Assembly: GCA_963849005.1 (NCBI GenBank)
Contig: CAWKGC010000021.1
Location: 372,001 to 436,000 of the forward strand
Direction of reading: 5' to 3'
Length of the DNA: 64,000 bases
From: CAWKGC01 sp963849005
Lineage (GTDB): Bacteria > Pseudomonadota > Gammaproteobacteria > Burkholderiales > Usitatibacteraceae
Positions 37,883 through 47,753 of this stretch are shown piece after piece. Each line of letters starts with the position of its first letter. Positions within the stretch are counted from its first letter, which is position 1. The notes under the pieces are model-generated. The model made no database searches and was not told the origin of the DNA. It saw nothing but the letters and a program-made list of their open reading frames with translations. Both the position numbers and the translations under genes were made by a program.

Positions 37883-38826
37883 CGCGCTTGCTCCCCGGGG
37901 CCGAGACTGCCCGCTGGCGGTCCATAGATCACCTGGCGCGGGTCTCGCAGCCGGCCGGCGGCAGTGCCGAGGGAATCTGCCGCGAAGCGCACCGACCGCG
38001 CGGCGTCGCGCAACTCCTCGTCCCCGCTCGACAGAAGCACCTCGGCGCGCTGCGAGAGCCGGCTGACATCCGCGCTTATCTTGCGAACGGCATCGCTTAT
38101 CTCGCCGACCGAAACAGTCGCCTCCGAGCCCAGTTTGGCGTACTTCTCCGTAAGCACGCGGGCATCGCCCTCGATGGTGCTCGCCATCGTGCGCACTTCA
38201 TCGGCGGCGCGTCCCATGGAACCGAGCGCGGCATCGGCCTTTGCCAGCGTGCCGTCCGCCTTTCGCGAGGTCCGGCGCAGGTTGTCGAGCGTCTCCGTGA
38301 AGGCGGCGATGTTTTCGGGCGACAGCGTCGTGTTGAGCCGCCGCATGGTCTCGTCCGCGTGCTGCGCCAGCTGCGTGAGCGTCTCGGACACTTGCTGCAG
38401 GGCCGACTCGCCTTCCGCGATGACGGGATAGGGCTCGTCAGGCGGCGCATCCACGAGAAGGGGACTTTGTTCCGTGGCGTTCGCGAGCCGCACGGTGGCC
38501 AGCCCCGTCACGAGGTGCCGTTCCGCCGTCGCGCTGGTGCTCAGCCGGACCGGTGTGGTCGGGTCGACGGCGATCAGGACCTCGACTGCGCCGTTGGGGT
38601 TTGACGAGAAGCGGAAGCCGGTGACCGAGCCCACCCGGATCCCCCGCATCGTGACGTAGCTCCGGGGTTCGAGCCCTTCCAGCGACTGGTGCTGGAAGTA
38701 GATCTTGTACCTGTGCGCGTCCGCGCCCTGTCCGCTGCTCTTCAGCCATACGATGGCTGCCGCAACCAGCGCGACCAGGATGAGGACTGCAGCGCCTACG
38801 AGCGTGTATTTGGCTTCGGGTTCCAC
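37879..38826 (-). CDS. mlaD: MlaD family MCE protein
   Basis: 315 residues, GTG start at 38826. One N-terminal membrane helix (GAAVLILVALVAAAIVWLKS) and an MCE domain: YKIYFQHQSLEGLEPRSYVT, MRGIRVGSVTGFRFSSNPNG, LVTGLATVRLANATEQSPLL. The C-terminal half is a long coiled coil with many Ala/Glu heptads. MCE proteins form a hexameric lipid channel in the periplasm. Permease and ATPase genes lie upstream, the lipoprotein downstream. Confidence 0.88.
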   Translation of the reverse strand: MEPEAKYTLVGAAVLILVALVAAAIVWLKSSGQGADAHRYKIYFQHQSLEGLEPRSYVTMRGIRVGSVTGFRFSSNPNGAVEVLIAVDPTTPVRLSTSATAERHLVTGLATVRLANATEQSPLLVDAPPDEPYPVIAEGESALQQVSETLTQLAQHADETMRRLNTTLSPENIAAFTETLDNLRRTSRKADGTLAKADAALGSMGRAADEVRTMASTIEGDARVLTEKYAKLGSEATVSVGEISDAVRKISADVSRLSQRAEVLLSSGDEELRDAARSVRFAADSLGTAAGRLRDPRQVIYGPPAGSLGPGEQAR

Positions 38827-38828
38827 GT

Positions 38829-39566
38829 TCAGGCGCGCGCCGAGAAGTATTCCTGCAGCCAGGGATTGTCCATCTTGCGCACCGTGGCGACGGGGCCATC
38901 GGCGATCACCCGGCCGGCGGCAAGCGCGATGACGCGGTCGGCGATCGCAACGAGCATGTCCAGGTCGTGCGTCAGGAAGAACACCGTGAGTCCCAGCCCG
39001 TCGGCCAGCGCGCGAAGCAGCCGGTAGAATTCGTGCGCCCCCACGGGATCGAGGCCGGAGGTCGGCTCGTCAAGGAAGAGCACCTCCGGCTCGAGGGCGA
39101 GCGCGCGGGCCAGGGCAGCGCGCTTGCGCATGCCCCCGGAGAGCTGTGCCGGAAACTTCATTGCCGCATCCGACGGCAGGCCGACCAGTGCCAGCTTGAA
39201 CCCGACCAGCGGCGCGATGAAGTCCTTGGTGAGGGCGGTGTGCTCGACGAAGGGAACCGCGACGTTCTCGGCCAGCGTCAGCGACGAGAACAGCGCCCCG
39301 TCCTGGAACAGCACGCCGAAGCGGCTGCGCAATTGGTTCATCGCGTCCGGCCCGGATTGCCACACGTCGGTGCCGAGCAACTCGATCCGGCCGGCCGTGG
39401 GCCGCACCAGGCCGATGATCTCCCGGAGGAGCACGGACTTGCCGCTGCCGCTGCCGCCTATCAGGGCCACCACCTCGCCGCGCTGCACGGAGAAGGACAC
39501 GCCGTCGTGCACGACCTGGGTGCCGAACCGGGTGACGACCGAATTGACGCTGACTACGGACTCCAT
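38829..39566 (-). CDS. mlaF: MlaF-like ABC transporter ATP-binding protein
   Basis: 245 residues with complete motifs: Walker A ALIGGSGSGKSVLLREI, Q-loop LFQDGALFSSLTL, signature AQLSGGMRKRAALARA, Walker B VLFLDEPTSGLDPVG and switch His FFLTHDLDML. The ATPase of a phospholipid transporter. ATG 39566 immediately follows the stop of mlaE (TGA 39569-39567), so the genes are abutting and co-transcribed. Confidence 0.92.
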   Translation of the reverse strand: MESVVSVNSVVTRFGTQVVHDGVSFSVQRGEVVALIGGSGSGKSVLLREIIGLVRPTAGRIELLGTDVWQSGPDAMNQLRSRFGVLFQDGALFSSLTLAENVAVPFVEHTALTKDFIAPLVGFKLALVGLPSDAAMKFPAQLSGGMRKRAALARALALEPEVLFLDEPTSGLDPVGAHEFYRLLRALADGLGLTVFFLTHDLDMLVAIADRVIALAAGRVIADGPVATVRKMDNPWLQEYFSARA

Positions 39567-40703
39567 TCAGATCCCCAGGCGCTGGAACACGATGGCGAAT
39601 GCCGCATCCAATATTATGACCCACACGATGCACTGGACCACCGTGGATGTGGTGTTCTCCCCCAGGCTGCGCGCGTCGCGGCTGACCTGCAGGCCCATGC
39701 CGCAGGCGATCGTGGCGATGACGGCGGCAAACACCGGCGCCTTGCCGAGGCCGACCATGAAGTGCCGCATTTCCAGCGCGCTGTGCACCCGCTCGATGAA
39801 GACGTGCGGCGAGATGTCCAGCTGCCAGGTGCCGATCAGCAGGCCGCCCAGGATGCCGGCGACGTCCCCGACGAAGACCAGCAGCGGAAGCGCGATCACG
39901 AGCGCCAGCAGCCGCGGAATGACCAGCACCTGGATCGGCGACAGGCCGAGGGTGCTGATCGCGTCGATCTCCTCTTCCACCTTCATCGTGCCGATCTGGG
40001 CCGTGAAAGCCGCGCCCGAGCGGCCGGCGACGAGGACCGACACCAGGATCGGCGACAACTCCCGCGAGATTCCCAGCGCGATCCCGTCGGCGACGAACAG
40101 GTTTGCGCCATAGCGCTGTGCCTGGACGCCGAGCACATAGGCGATCACCACGCCGATGAGGAAGTTCACCAGCGCGACGATCGGAATCGCGTCAATGCAC
40201 ACGGCCTCGAACTGCGACACCGTCTCCCTGATCCGGAACAGGCCGGGCTTTCGCGCCAGGCGGAGCAATTCGAGGGTCACGGCGCCGACGAAGTCGACGT
40301 GTGTCTTCATCATGCGGGCCATGCCCATGGCGGCCATGCCGACGCGCTGCACGAGACCCCGGTGCACGGAGTGCGCCGCGGCCGGCGGCGTCGTCATCCG
40401 CTCGTACACCAGTTCGAGGAGACGCTCGTATCTCGTGTCCAGGCCGCGCGCGCTCACCATCGCACGGGTGCATCCGATGTCCGCGAGATGCCTCAACAAG
40501 ACGAACCCTGCGGCGGTGTCGATGGACTCGAGCTTGCTGCCGTCCAGCACGAAACGCCTTGGTGCGCGCAGCCCCAATTCGCGGAGCCGCCCGGCGATCG
40601 CTGCAACGTTGGCGAGACGCCAAGCGCCGATCAGGTAAAGGACATCGTTGTCGTCCTCGACCTCGTGTTCGATCCATGAGGAAGATGGGGGGTGTCCTTG
40701 CAT
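39567..40703 (-). CDS. mlaE: MlaE-like ABC permease with N-terminal STAS domain
   Basis: 378 residues. An N-terminal STAS-like domain (SKLESIDTAAGFVLLRHLAD, normally a separate MlaB protein) is fused to an MlaE permease: VDFVGAVTLELLRLARKP, LVNFLIGVVIAYVLGVQAQR, ELSPILVSVLVAGRSGAAFT, IGTMKVEEEIDAISTLGL and SLGENTTSTVVQCIVWVIIL. It provides the membrane channel of the Mla complex, which moves phospholipids between inner and outer membranes. I chose ATG 40703 over ATG 40727. Confidence 0.9.
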   Translation of the reverse strand: MQGHPPSSSWIEHEVEDDNDVLYLIGAWRLANVAAIAGRLRELGLRAPRRFVLDGSKLESIDTAAGFVLLRHLADIGCTRAMVSARGLDTRYERLLELVYERMTTPPAAAHSVHRGLVQRVGMAAMGMARMMKTHVDFVGAVTLELLRLARKPGLFRIRETVSQFEAVCIDAIPIVALVNFLIGVVIAYVLGVQAQRYGANLFVADGIALGISRELSPILVSVLVAGRSGAAFTAQIGTMKVEEEIDAISTLGLSPIQVLVIPRLLALVIALPLLVFVGDVAGILGGLLIGTWQLDISPHVFIERVHSALEMRHFMVGLGKAPVFAAVIATIACGMGLQVSRDARSLGENTTSTVVQCIVWVIILDAAFAIVFQRLGI

Positions 40704-40848
40704 CGCAGCAAAGCCTATCACGCGCAACCGACGCCTGCTTCCGCATCGTTTGCGCGCCCGGTGGGGTTCCGCGCCGGACCGGTGTGACGGCCGGTATCAT
40801 CCCGACGCTGAGCCGCCGGCCAAGGGGCGGGGCGCGCGGCGCATGCCG

Positions 40849-40889
40849 TTGACCTGCGTCAATCCCGCTCGCCATGTGCGGCGTAGCGT
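40849..40889 (+). promoter_or_regulatory. FNR-type operator with -10 element
   Basis: TTGACCTGCGTCAA (40849-40862) is a perfect TTGAC-N4-GTCAA palindrome. TAGCGT (40884-40889) follows after exactly 21 bases, as at 7547 and 60770. The first gene downstream is the lipocalin-like protein at 41019, with a leader of about 120 bases. I see no supported gene in the gap. Confidence 0.6.
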
Positions 40890-41018
40890 CGGATCAGTAC
40901 CCCGAAAACAGCAAGTGGCGGGGTTGGCGCGTTTGTGCACGCGCATGATTCAAACCGCGCCTTCGTCGGTGGCTGCCCTGCTGGAATGGTGAAGCGGGTG
41001 GCCTGAAAGGAGATCGCC

Positions 41019-41498
41019 ATGTTGAAGATCAAATGGCTGACGTTGTTGGCATGGCTGACGGTTGCAGCGAACCCGTGTTTCGCTGCCGGCCAGGCGCCGC
41101 TTGTCGGGACCTGGAAACTGGTGTCGTTCGAGCGCGAGTACCAGGCGACAGGCGAAAAGGAACTCGTCCTCGGCAAGACGCCGACCGGCTACATCATGTT
41201 CATGCCCGAGGGCCGCATGGCAGTGGTGCTGACGGGCGAGGGGCGCAAGGCCCCGGCCACCGACCAGGATCGCGCCGGCCTGTTCAATTCCCTGGTCGCG
41301 TACACCGGCAGGTATCGCATCGACGGCGACAAGTGGATCACCAGCGTTGACGTGTCCGCGAACCCCGCCTGGGTCGACACGGAGCAGACACGATCCTTCC
41401 GCATCGATGGCGACCGGCTCCAGGAGTCGACGCAATGGGCGGCGCGGGCCGACAAGGGGATGGCGCGGGGTGTCCTGACCTATGAAAGGGCGAAATAG
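41019..41498 (+). CDS. Exported lipocalin-like domain protein
   Basis: 159 residues with a signal peptide (LTLLAWLTVAANPCFAAGQ) and a Lipocalin_5-type beta-barrel: LVGTWKLVSFEREYQATGEK, TGYIMFMPEGRMAVVLTGEG, AYTGRYRIDGDKWITSVDVS and RSFRIDGDRLQESTQW. AAGGAGA precedes ATG 41019. The ligand is unknown. Expression may be oxygen-controlled through the upstream FNR-like site. Confidence 0.85.
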   Translation: MLKIKWLTLLAWLTVAANPCFAAGQAPLVGTWKLVSFEREYQATGEKELVLGKTPTGYIMFMPEGRMAVVLTGEGRKAPATDQDRAGLFNSLVAYTGRYRIDGDKWITSVDVSANPAWVDTEQTRSFRIDGDRLQESTQWAARADKGMARGVLTYERAK

Positions 41499-41554
41499 AC
41501 GCTTGCTGCAGAAAGCAGGCAACTTTTCGCTGGCCGCGGTACTGGCTGAAGAGG

Positions 41555-44500
41555 TCACCACTCCTCGGCGAGGCGCTGCAGGTAGGCGCGGTCGCCGAGC
41601 GCGCCGAGGCGCCTTTGCGCATCCGAGCGATCTGCGGCAGCCTTCGTGCGCAGGGCGAGCAGCGCAGCCGCGCGTGCGGCATCGGCGACGAGATGGTTTT
41701 CGTCGAGGAGCGGGACCATCGCGCGCAGCGCATCGTCCCCTTCGTTCAGCGCGCGCGCGAGCCGCACCCGCAATGCCAGCATCGGGGGATCGAGCGCCGC
41801 CCGCTGCTCCAATGCGGCCAGCAACTCCCCATCGATCCGCTCCCCCAGGTCGTAGAGCATCATCGCGAGAAGTTCGGCCTTGCGGTCGGGGACGCCGACC
41901 GGTGCGACGAGGAACCGCCGCGCCGCTTGCGCATCGTTGCCGATCAGGGCCGCCCAGAGCGAGCGGTTGGGTTCGCTCAGCAGGTCCAATTGGGCGATCG
42001 CGATGAAGGCGCTGCGATATTGCGCAAGCCGGGTGGTGTCGAGGCGCGCAGCCGCGACGTGGATGGCAGCCACCCACCCCGGGAAGGTGAAGCGCCCCAT
42101 CGTGTTCAATTCCTCGCGCATTGCGAGCAACGTGTCGCCCATCTCGAGCGCGACATCCCAATGGCCGCCGAGCATCCCGGCGTAGCCCGTCCACGCGGAG
42201 GCGTGCACGAGCAGGTACTCGGGCTCGCCGGCACGCCGTGCCTCCCGCGCCTTCCGGTAGGTGGCGATCGCGTCGTCGTACCGGCCGAGGTAGACCTGGT
42301 CCCAGATCGTCACGCTCCAGGCGTCGATGCGCTCCAGCACGCTCAGCTTTGCGGCATTGGCCAGGCGCGGGCGCGTGGCCTCAATGGCACGCGCGGGGTC
42401 GCCGTAGCCGCTGCGAAGCACCGAGGCCAGCGCGTCGAGCGCCTCGCTCTCGGATTCGACGTCGCCCCGCGAGGCGAACAACGCCGCCGCCTTCTCGGCG
42501 CCCTCGCGCAGCATGTCGACGAGCGCCCGTGCATTGTCCGACTGGCGCGTGTTCTCGAACGCCCGTGCGCACGCGAGCTTCGCATCGAGCATCTCGTCGG
42601 GAGCGCGGTCGAGGAGCTGCCGCGCTTCCGCGGCGAGCGTCATGAACTCCGCGTGCTCCATCGGACGCCCGAGGGAGCCGGTCCAGCGGCCGGCGACCGA
42701 GAGCTGCTTCACGAGCAGCCGCGCGCCGACCCTCGGGTCCGCGTCCGGCGCCTCCCGCCAGCGCTGGTGGGCCTCTTTGTAGCCAGTGATCGCCTCGTCG
42801 CCGAAAAGCAACAGGTCGCCGCGCAGCTCGAGCAGGTGAAGTTGCCTGTCCGGCGGCGCGATGCGGATCGCCTCGCGCAGCTGTTCGCCCACCTCGTGCC
42901 ATGCACCGACGTTCGAGGCCGTTCGCGCCGCGAGCTCCAGCGCCGCGAGCACGTTCTCCACCGGCAGGCCCTCGGGCACGCGCCTGCCCGGCGAGAGCGC
43001 GATCGCCTGGCGGTAGTGGTAGGCCACGAGTTCGGCGAGCTCGTTGGCGCGCGCCGGCGCGCGTTCCTCGAGCCACTTCGCGAGCCGCAGGTGTGCGCGC
43101 ACGCGTTCTGCGCGCGGCAGGGTCGCATAGGCGACCTCGCGGATCACGATGTGCCGGAAGGTGTAGCTGCCGGGCGCCTGCTCGACGAGCAGGTCGCGTT
43201 CGGCAAGCGCGTCCAGCGCCTGGACGATTCGGTCTTCGCCGATGTCGGGGGCGAGCGCGTGGATGGCCGGCGCGCGCGCGGTGCGCCCGGCGACGGCGGC
43301 GTATTCCAGGACCGCCCGCTCGGTGGCGTCCAGCGCATCGATGCGGGCGAGCACGGTGGCATGCACGGTGTCGGGAAGCTCGATGTCCGCATCGAGCGCG
43401 CCTTCGCGGCGGCGGTCGCCGTACGCGCGCACGAGCTCGCCCGCGAAGAACGGATTGCCGCCGGAACGCTCGACGATGCGCGCGGCGATCTCGTCGGGCA
43501 CGCCCGCGGTGAGCCCCGTCACGAGCCGGCGCATCTCGATGTCGGTGAGCGGCTCCAGCCCGAGCGAGGTGAAGTTGCGCCGCCCGCCGCCCCAGTTCGG
43601 CCGGCGGTCGAGCAGTTCCGGCCGGGCCAGCGCGAACATGACCAGCGGCGTGGACAAACGCGAAACGGTGACGTGCTCGACCAATTCGAGAAGCGTGTCC
43701 GATGCCCAGTGCAAGTCCTCGAAGACGACGACCAGCGGCCCGCGCGCGGCGAGCAGCTCGACCAGCAGGCGCCATGCGGTGAAGACCTCGTCGCGGTCGC
43801 GGCGCTCGGAATCGCTGGCGTCGCCGAGCGTCGCGCCGACAAGGCCGGCGAGGCGCCGCGCGTCGTCTTCCGGATGTCCCGCGCCGGCGAAGGCCTCGCG
43901 CAGGCGCGGCAGCGGATCTTCCTCGCGATCGACGCCGAGCAGGTCGCGGCACCAGCCCGCGCAAGGGAAGGAAAGTGACCGCGGAACCGTACGGCAGGCA
44001 CTGCGCGGTGGCGACGTTCACGCCGCCGCCCACCCTCGCGGCGAACTCCTCCACGAGGCGCGACTTGCCGGTGCCCGCGGGCGCGGTGATCGTCACGAGT
44101 TGCGGGCGGCGCTCGCTGAAGGCGCGCCGCGCGACGAGGTCGAGCTGCTCGAGGTCGTGTTCTCGCCCGAGGAAGGACGTGCGCGGGCCGCGCTGCGGCG
44201 CGAGGCGCTCGAGCAGCGCCGAGGCGCCGATCGGCTCGCGCTTGCCCTTGACCTCGATCCGCTGTTCGTCCCCGAAGCGAAAGCCCGAGACGGCGCGGCG
44301 CGTGCGCTCGCCGACCAGGATCGCGCCGGGCTCGGCATGCTGCTGCAGCCGCGAAGCGATGTTGACCGCGTCGCCGGTGATGAGGAAGTCGCCCGTGTCC
44401 GTCCTTTTCGCCGCGACCACTTCGCCGGTGTTCACGCCGATGCGCAGCGCCAGCGTCGCGGTCTGCGGATCGCGCGCGACCGCCTCGAGCAGCGCGAGTG

Positions 44501-44741
44501 CCGACACCAGGGCGCGCTCCGCGTCGTCGCCATGCGCCTGCGGAATGCCGAACACCGCCATGACCGAGTCGCCGATGAACTTCTCGAGCGTGCCGCCGTG
44601 CGCGGCGATGACTTCGCGCGCGATCGCGTAGTAGCGGCCGAGGAGGGCGCGCACATCTTCCGGATCGTTCGACTCGCCCATCGCGGTCGAGCCGGTCACG
44701 TCGGAGAAAAGCACCGTTACGATTCGCCGTTCTTCGCTCAT
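41555..44741 (-). CDS. Class III adenylate/guanylate cyclase-ATPase-TPR regulator (one frameshift)
   Basis: About 1060 residues. The N-terminal cyclase domain has VTVLFSDVTGSTAMGESN (metal Asp), GTLEKFIGDSVMAVFGIPQA and LALRIGVNTGEVVAAKRTDT. An AAA/NB-type ATPase follows (GREHDLEQLDLVARRAFSER, Walker A TITAPAGTGKSRLVEEFAA, DLHWASDTLLELVEH), then a long TPR-like C-terminus. The frame breaks near 43960 in VTFLP...WCRDLLGVDREED. Start ATG 44741; a TACAAT -10 lies at 44813-44818. Domain order matches predicted cAMP-type signalling enzymes with a MalT-like tail. Confidence 0.88.
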
Positions 44742-44881
44742 TTCATGGGGCGGTGCGTGGATCGGGAGGGCGCGGGACCGGGCATCGGGATCGGCCCGCC
44801 GGGACGAGCCACATTGTAGCCGCACTGCGCATCGCCGGCCGCGACATTCGCGGCTTCCGCATTGACGAACGGATGGATACG

Positions 44882-45640
44882 ATGGAGCCCATGATCCTGC
44901 GAATGCGCGCCTTCGGCACGGTGTTGCTTTGCATGGCGGCTGCGCTTGCCCTGCAAGGATGTCTCCTCACCCGCGTGATGGAGACCCGCGCGCAACTATG
45001 CGAAGAACAGCCTCCCCGGGTGACCGTTGTGCGGGCCCCGGGCAGCGGCCTGCAGGTCAGGTTCGAGAAACCGACGCTCACCGACCGGGACGTCGTGTGG
45101 CTCGTCGGCCTGGAACCCACGGAGGTCACGGGCGCCAACGGAGTTCGCCAGTTCTCCTACGAGGCGCTCCCGCTGCACCGGCCGCTCGACCGCGCAGGCG
45201 GTCTCGTCGTGCGACTCACCTTTGCCCGCATCGAAGGCGAATACCGGCTTTCGAAAGTGGAACTTCCCGAGAAGTTCGCTTCCATCCTCCCGCCGCCGCT
45301 GATCGAGGCTGCAGTGAAGGTGGTGTGCAAGACGCAGGTCGGCGTCGTTCCGCCGAGCACCACGTTCGACCTCACTTCCCTGGACAAGGCGATGCTGCCG
45401 AACCGCGATGCCCTGGCACGCCTGCTTGGAACGCCGACCGATGCGATCGCGCGCTCCGGCGAGGTGTCGTACCGGTACTGCCTTGCACCCTGCGATTCCG
45501 GGTCCTCGATGGTGGCGAACTTGCGATTCTCGTTCGGCAAGCTTGGGGAATTGCACCACGTGGACGCGAGCTACTTTCGCTACTCCGCCGTGATCGACCT
45601 CGTGTCCGCCAAGGCGACCGCCACCATCGAACTCCACTAG
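44882..45640 (+). CDS. Hypothetical lipoprotein
   Basis: About 252 residues. The N-terminus MEPMILRMRAFGTVLLCMAA continues to a lipobox LALQGC, so it is likely a lipoprotein. The body contains VVRAPGSGLQVRFEKPTLTD, FEKPTLTDRDVVWLVGLEPT and repeated beta-rich segments such as VSYRYCLAPCDSGSSMVANL. I do not recognise the family. ATG 44882 is chosen with GGATGGATACG upstream; ATG 44891 is an alternative. Divergent from the cyclase gene. Confidence 0.65.
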   Translation: MEPMILRMRAFGTVLLCMAAALALQGCLLTRVMETRAQLCEEQPPRVTVVRAPGSGLQVRFEKPTLTDRDVVWLVGLEPTEVTGANGVRQFSYEALPLHRPLDRAGGLVVRLTFARIEGEYRLSKVELPEKFASILPPPLIEAAVKVVCKTQVGVVPPSTTFDLTSLDKAMLPNRDALARLLGTPTDAIARSGEVSYRYCLAPCDSGSSMVANLRFSFGKLGELHHVDASYFRYSAVIDLVSAKATATIELH

Positions 45641-45796
45641 CCTGTCGGCAACGGCCATCGACCGGGCGATGTTGCCGGCACCGTCGCGCGCCCAGATAGC
45701 CGGAAACGCGAGTGGCCCACGTGCTGCACTGCAACTTGAAGCCTTGCCCCCATGAGGGGAAGCTCGCACTTCTGCCAAACCATCGAAGGGATCACC

Positions 45797-46414
45797 ATGA
45801 AGCGCGCACCTGCCATGATCGTGGGACTGCTGGCCGCGGCATTTCTTGTTTTCGGATGCGCGACCCAGCCGGGAAGTACAGGATGGGTCACTCTGGTCGA
45901 TGGCGAAAAGGGGCTGGAGAACTGGAACCGCCTCGGCGACGCCAACTGGCGGTCCGAAGGCGGCGCCATCGTGGCGGACAAGGGCAAGGGCGGTTTCCTG
46001 GTCTCCAAGGACTCCTACAAGGATTTCGAGATCCGCGCCGAGTTCTGGGCCGAGACCGATACCAACAGCGGCATCTTCCTGCGCATTTCCGATCCCAACA
46101 AGGTCGGCGCCGACAGTTCCTATGAAGTCAACATCTGGGACATCCGACCCGACCCGACCTATGCCACGGCGGCGATCGTCGATGTCGCCAAGGTGCCGGT
46201 GCCCACCGTCTACAAGGCGGGAGGCAAGTGGAACACCTTCGAGATCTCGGCAAAGGGCGCGCAGCTGACCGTCAAGTTCAACGGGATCGAGACGGTCAAT
46301 GTGCAGAACGGCAAGTTTGCGAGCGGGCCGATCGCGCTGCAGTACGGCGCGGGGGTCAAGGGCGTCACCGGCGGCCCCATCAAATGGCGCAAGGTGCAGA
46401 TCAGGTCACTGTAG
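45797..46414 (+). CDS. DUF1080 (3-keto-disaccharide hydrolase-like) lipoprotein
   Basis: 205 residues. Lipobox VFGCATQPG after a signal helix, then a concanavalin-like DUF1080 domain: VTLVDGEKGLENWNRLGDAN, GGFLVSKDSYKDFEIRAEFW, NSGIFLRISDPNKVGADSSY and GAQLTVKFNGIETVNVQNGK. Family members are often linked to plant-sugar or 3-keto-glycoside breakdown. Cell-surface anchored; specific substrate unknown. Confidence 0.88.
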   Translation: MKRAPAMIVGLLAAAFLVFGCATQPGSTGWVTLVDGEKGLENWNRLGDANWRSEGGAIVADKGKGGFLVSKDSYKDFEIRAEFWAETDTNSGIFLRISDPNKVGADSSYEVNIWDIRPDPTYATAAIVDVAKVPVPTVYKAGGKWNTFEISAKGAQLTVKFNGIETVNVQNGKFASGPIALQYGAGVKGVTGGPIKWRKVQIRSL

Positions 46415-46568
46415 CGCGCGCCTGTCGTTCGGCTGCAGTGGCGCGGCCACCGCGGGCCGGATCCGTGCGAAATCAGGAAAAAAATGCAGTTGTTTTGTGC
46501 ATTGGCACACAGATTTTCCCGGCAGGGCGTGGCGAAATGGCGTCGTCAGATCACAACGAAGGACCGCC

Positions 46569-46730
46569 ATGAACGACGCACGCATCGAACGCATGATCCG
46601 CGAGGTGAACGCCGAGCCGGCCGCGCAGTTCTTCGGCAGCCTCATCGCGCTGGTCGAGCGCCACTGGCCGAAGGTGAACATCCCCGCGACGGTCAACACT
46701 TCGCCGAAGTCCCGGCTCTCCTACAAGTAA
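46569..46730 (+). CDS. Small hypothetical protein
   Basis: 53 residues, MNDARIERMIREVNAEPAAQ at the N-terminus and PKSRLSYK at the end. AAGGACCGCC precedes ATG 46569, and a clear terminator follows 19 bases after the stop, which supports a transcribed unit. Codon bias looks like neighbouring genes. I do not recognise the family. Confidence 0.5.
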   Translation: MNDARIERMIREVNAEPAAQFFGSLIALVERHWPKVNIPATVNTSPKSRLSYK

Positions 46731-46748
46731 GCGCGGACCCCCTTGTCG

Positions 46749-46776
46749 CTCCCGGCACCCGTGCCGGGAGTTTTCA
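46749..46776 (+). terminator. Rho-independent terminator after the 53-residue gene
   Basis: CTCCCGGCAC (46749-46758) pairs with GTGCCGGGAG (46761-46770), followed by TTTTC. It closes the small transcription unit before the toxin-antitoxin promoter. Confidence 0.8.
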
Positions 46777-46961
46777 CGTCCGGCGTGTCTCGCCGTGCCT
46801 TGCCCGAAGCGCCTCATCGCAGCCTGCTGACGTCCCACGCCGGATCCTCGCTTGCCGCCTCGGGCGGCGTAACGCAAGCACCGCGCACTCTCAACGCCCG
46901 CCCGCGTCAACGTGGTCCCGCCGCAGCCCGTTGTCCCCTGGTGTATCGATGCCTTTCCGCG

Positions 46962-46990
46962 TTGACGGAAGCGCCTTACCAAGTTATCAT
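46962..46990 (+). promoter_or_regulatory. Promoter of the AbrB/PIN toxin-antitoxin operon
   Basis: TTGACG (46962-46967), 17-base spacer, TATCAT (46985-46990). The spacing is ideal for sigma-70, and ATG 47015 follows after a short leader of about 20 bases. Confidence 0.65.
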
Positions 46991-47014
46991 GAAAGTAAGG
47001 AGAACGGCCCCGCC

Positions 47015-47257
47015 ATGTTCGTCAAGATCACCGCAAAGCGCCAGGTCACGTTTCCCGCCAGGGTGCTTGACGAGCTTGGCGTGAAGCCGGGGGACCGGCT
47101 GGAGCTCGCGGAAACGCCAGCCGGTTACGTGCTGCGCGCGCGTTCGGTCGATCCCGCCAAGCTGGCTCCCTTGCGCGGCAAGCTCGCGCGCGGCAAGGGC
47201 CGCTTCGATCTCGAGGCCTTCCGCGCCAAGCCCCATGACCGCGCGCTTCGGGATTGA
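47015..47257 (+). CDS. AbrB/SpoVT-type antitoxin
   Basis: 80 residues with an N-terminal swapped-hairpin AbrB DNA-binding domain: FVKITAKRQVTFPARVLDEL followed by GVKPGDRLELAETPAGYVLR. AGGAGA precedes the start at a long spacing. The C-terminal tail (RSVDPAKLAPLRGKLARGKG) is a typical toxin-binding extension. It overlaps the PIN gene by 23 bases, so the pair is a VapBC-like type II module that autoregulates its own promoter. Confidence 0.85.
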   Translation: MFVKITAKRQVTFPARVLDELGVKPGDRLELAETPAGYVLRARSVDPAKLAPLRGKLARGKGRFDLEAFRAKPHDRALRD

Positions 47258-47633
47258 CACCTCGATCCTCGTCCGCCTCGCCACGGGCGATCCCGAGGAA
47301 GGTTTCGCCGAATGCGTGCGCAAGTTGACGGCGCTCGTGGAGCGCGACCATGCCGACATATTCGCGTCGAACCAGGTGATCGGCGAGACCTACGTCGCGC
47401 TCCAGCACCACTACGGCGTCGCCAAGGCCGATGCGCGGGCCGCGCTGGCCAGCGTGCTCGGGAGCGGCCTCGTCGCGCCGCTGAACGGGACAAGCGTGCT
47501 CGATGAGCTGCTGGCGCGTGGAGGCTGCGGGTTGCTGGACAGGTTGATCGCCGACGACTATCGCGCGGCAGGGCTCGGCACGCTGACGCTCGATCGCAAG
47601 ATGGCGGCCTTGCCGCAGGCGCGCAGGCTTTAG
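47235..47633 (+). CDS. PIN-domain toxin (VapC-like)
   Basis: 132 residues. PIN acidic residues are visible: Asp in GIDTSILVRLATGDPEE, an acidic pair in SNQVIGETYVALQHHYGV (Glu) and the final ...LLDRLIADDYRAAG with DRKMAALPQ. PIN toxins cleave RNA, often tRNA or rRNA. ATG 47235 lies inside the antitoxin gene, giving translational coupling. Confidence 0.85.
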   Translation: MTARFGIDTSILVRLATGDPEEGFAECVRKLTALVERDHADIFASNQVIGETYVALQHHYGVAKADARAALASVLGSGLVAPLNGTSVLDELLARGGCGLLDRLIADDYRAAGLGTLTLDRKMAALPQARRL

Positions 47634-47753
47634 GCGCTCGGTGTCTTCCGGACGGTCATTCACCGCCTCATCGCGCCTGCGTGCAGGCGTTACGGCCGCG
47701 CGGGCCGTACACTGCGGGTGTCGCCCAATTCCCGCGGCAACAAGGACTCATCG

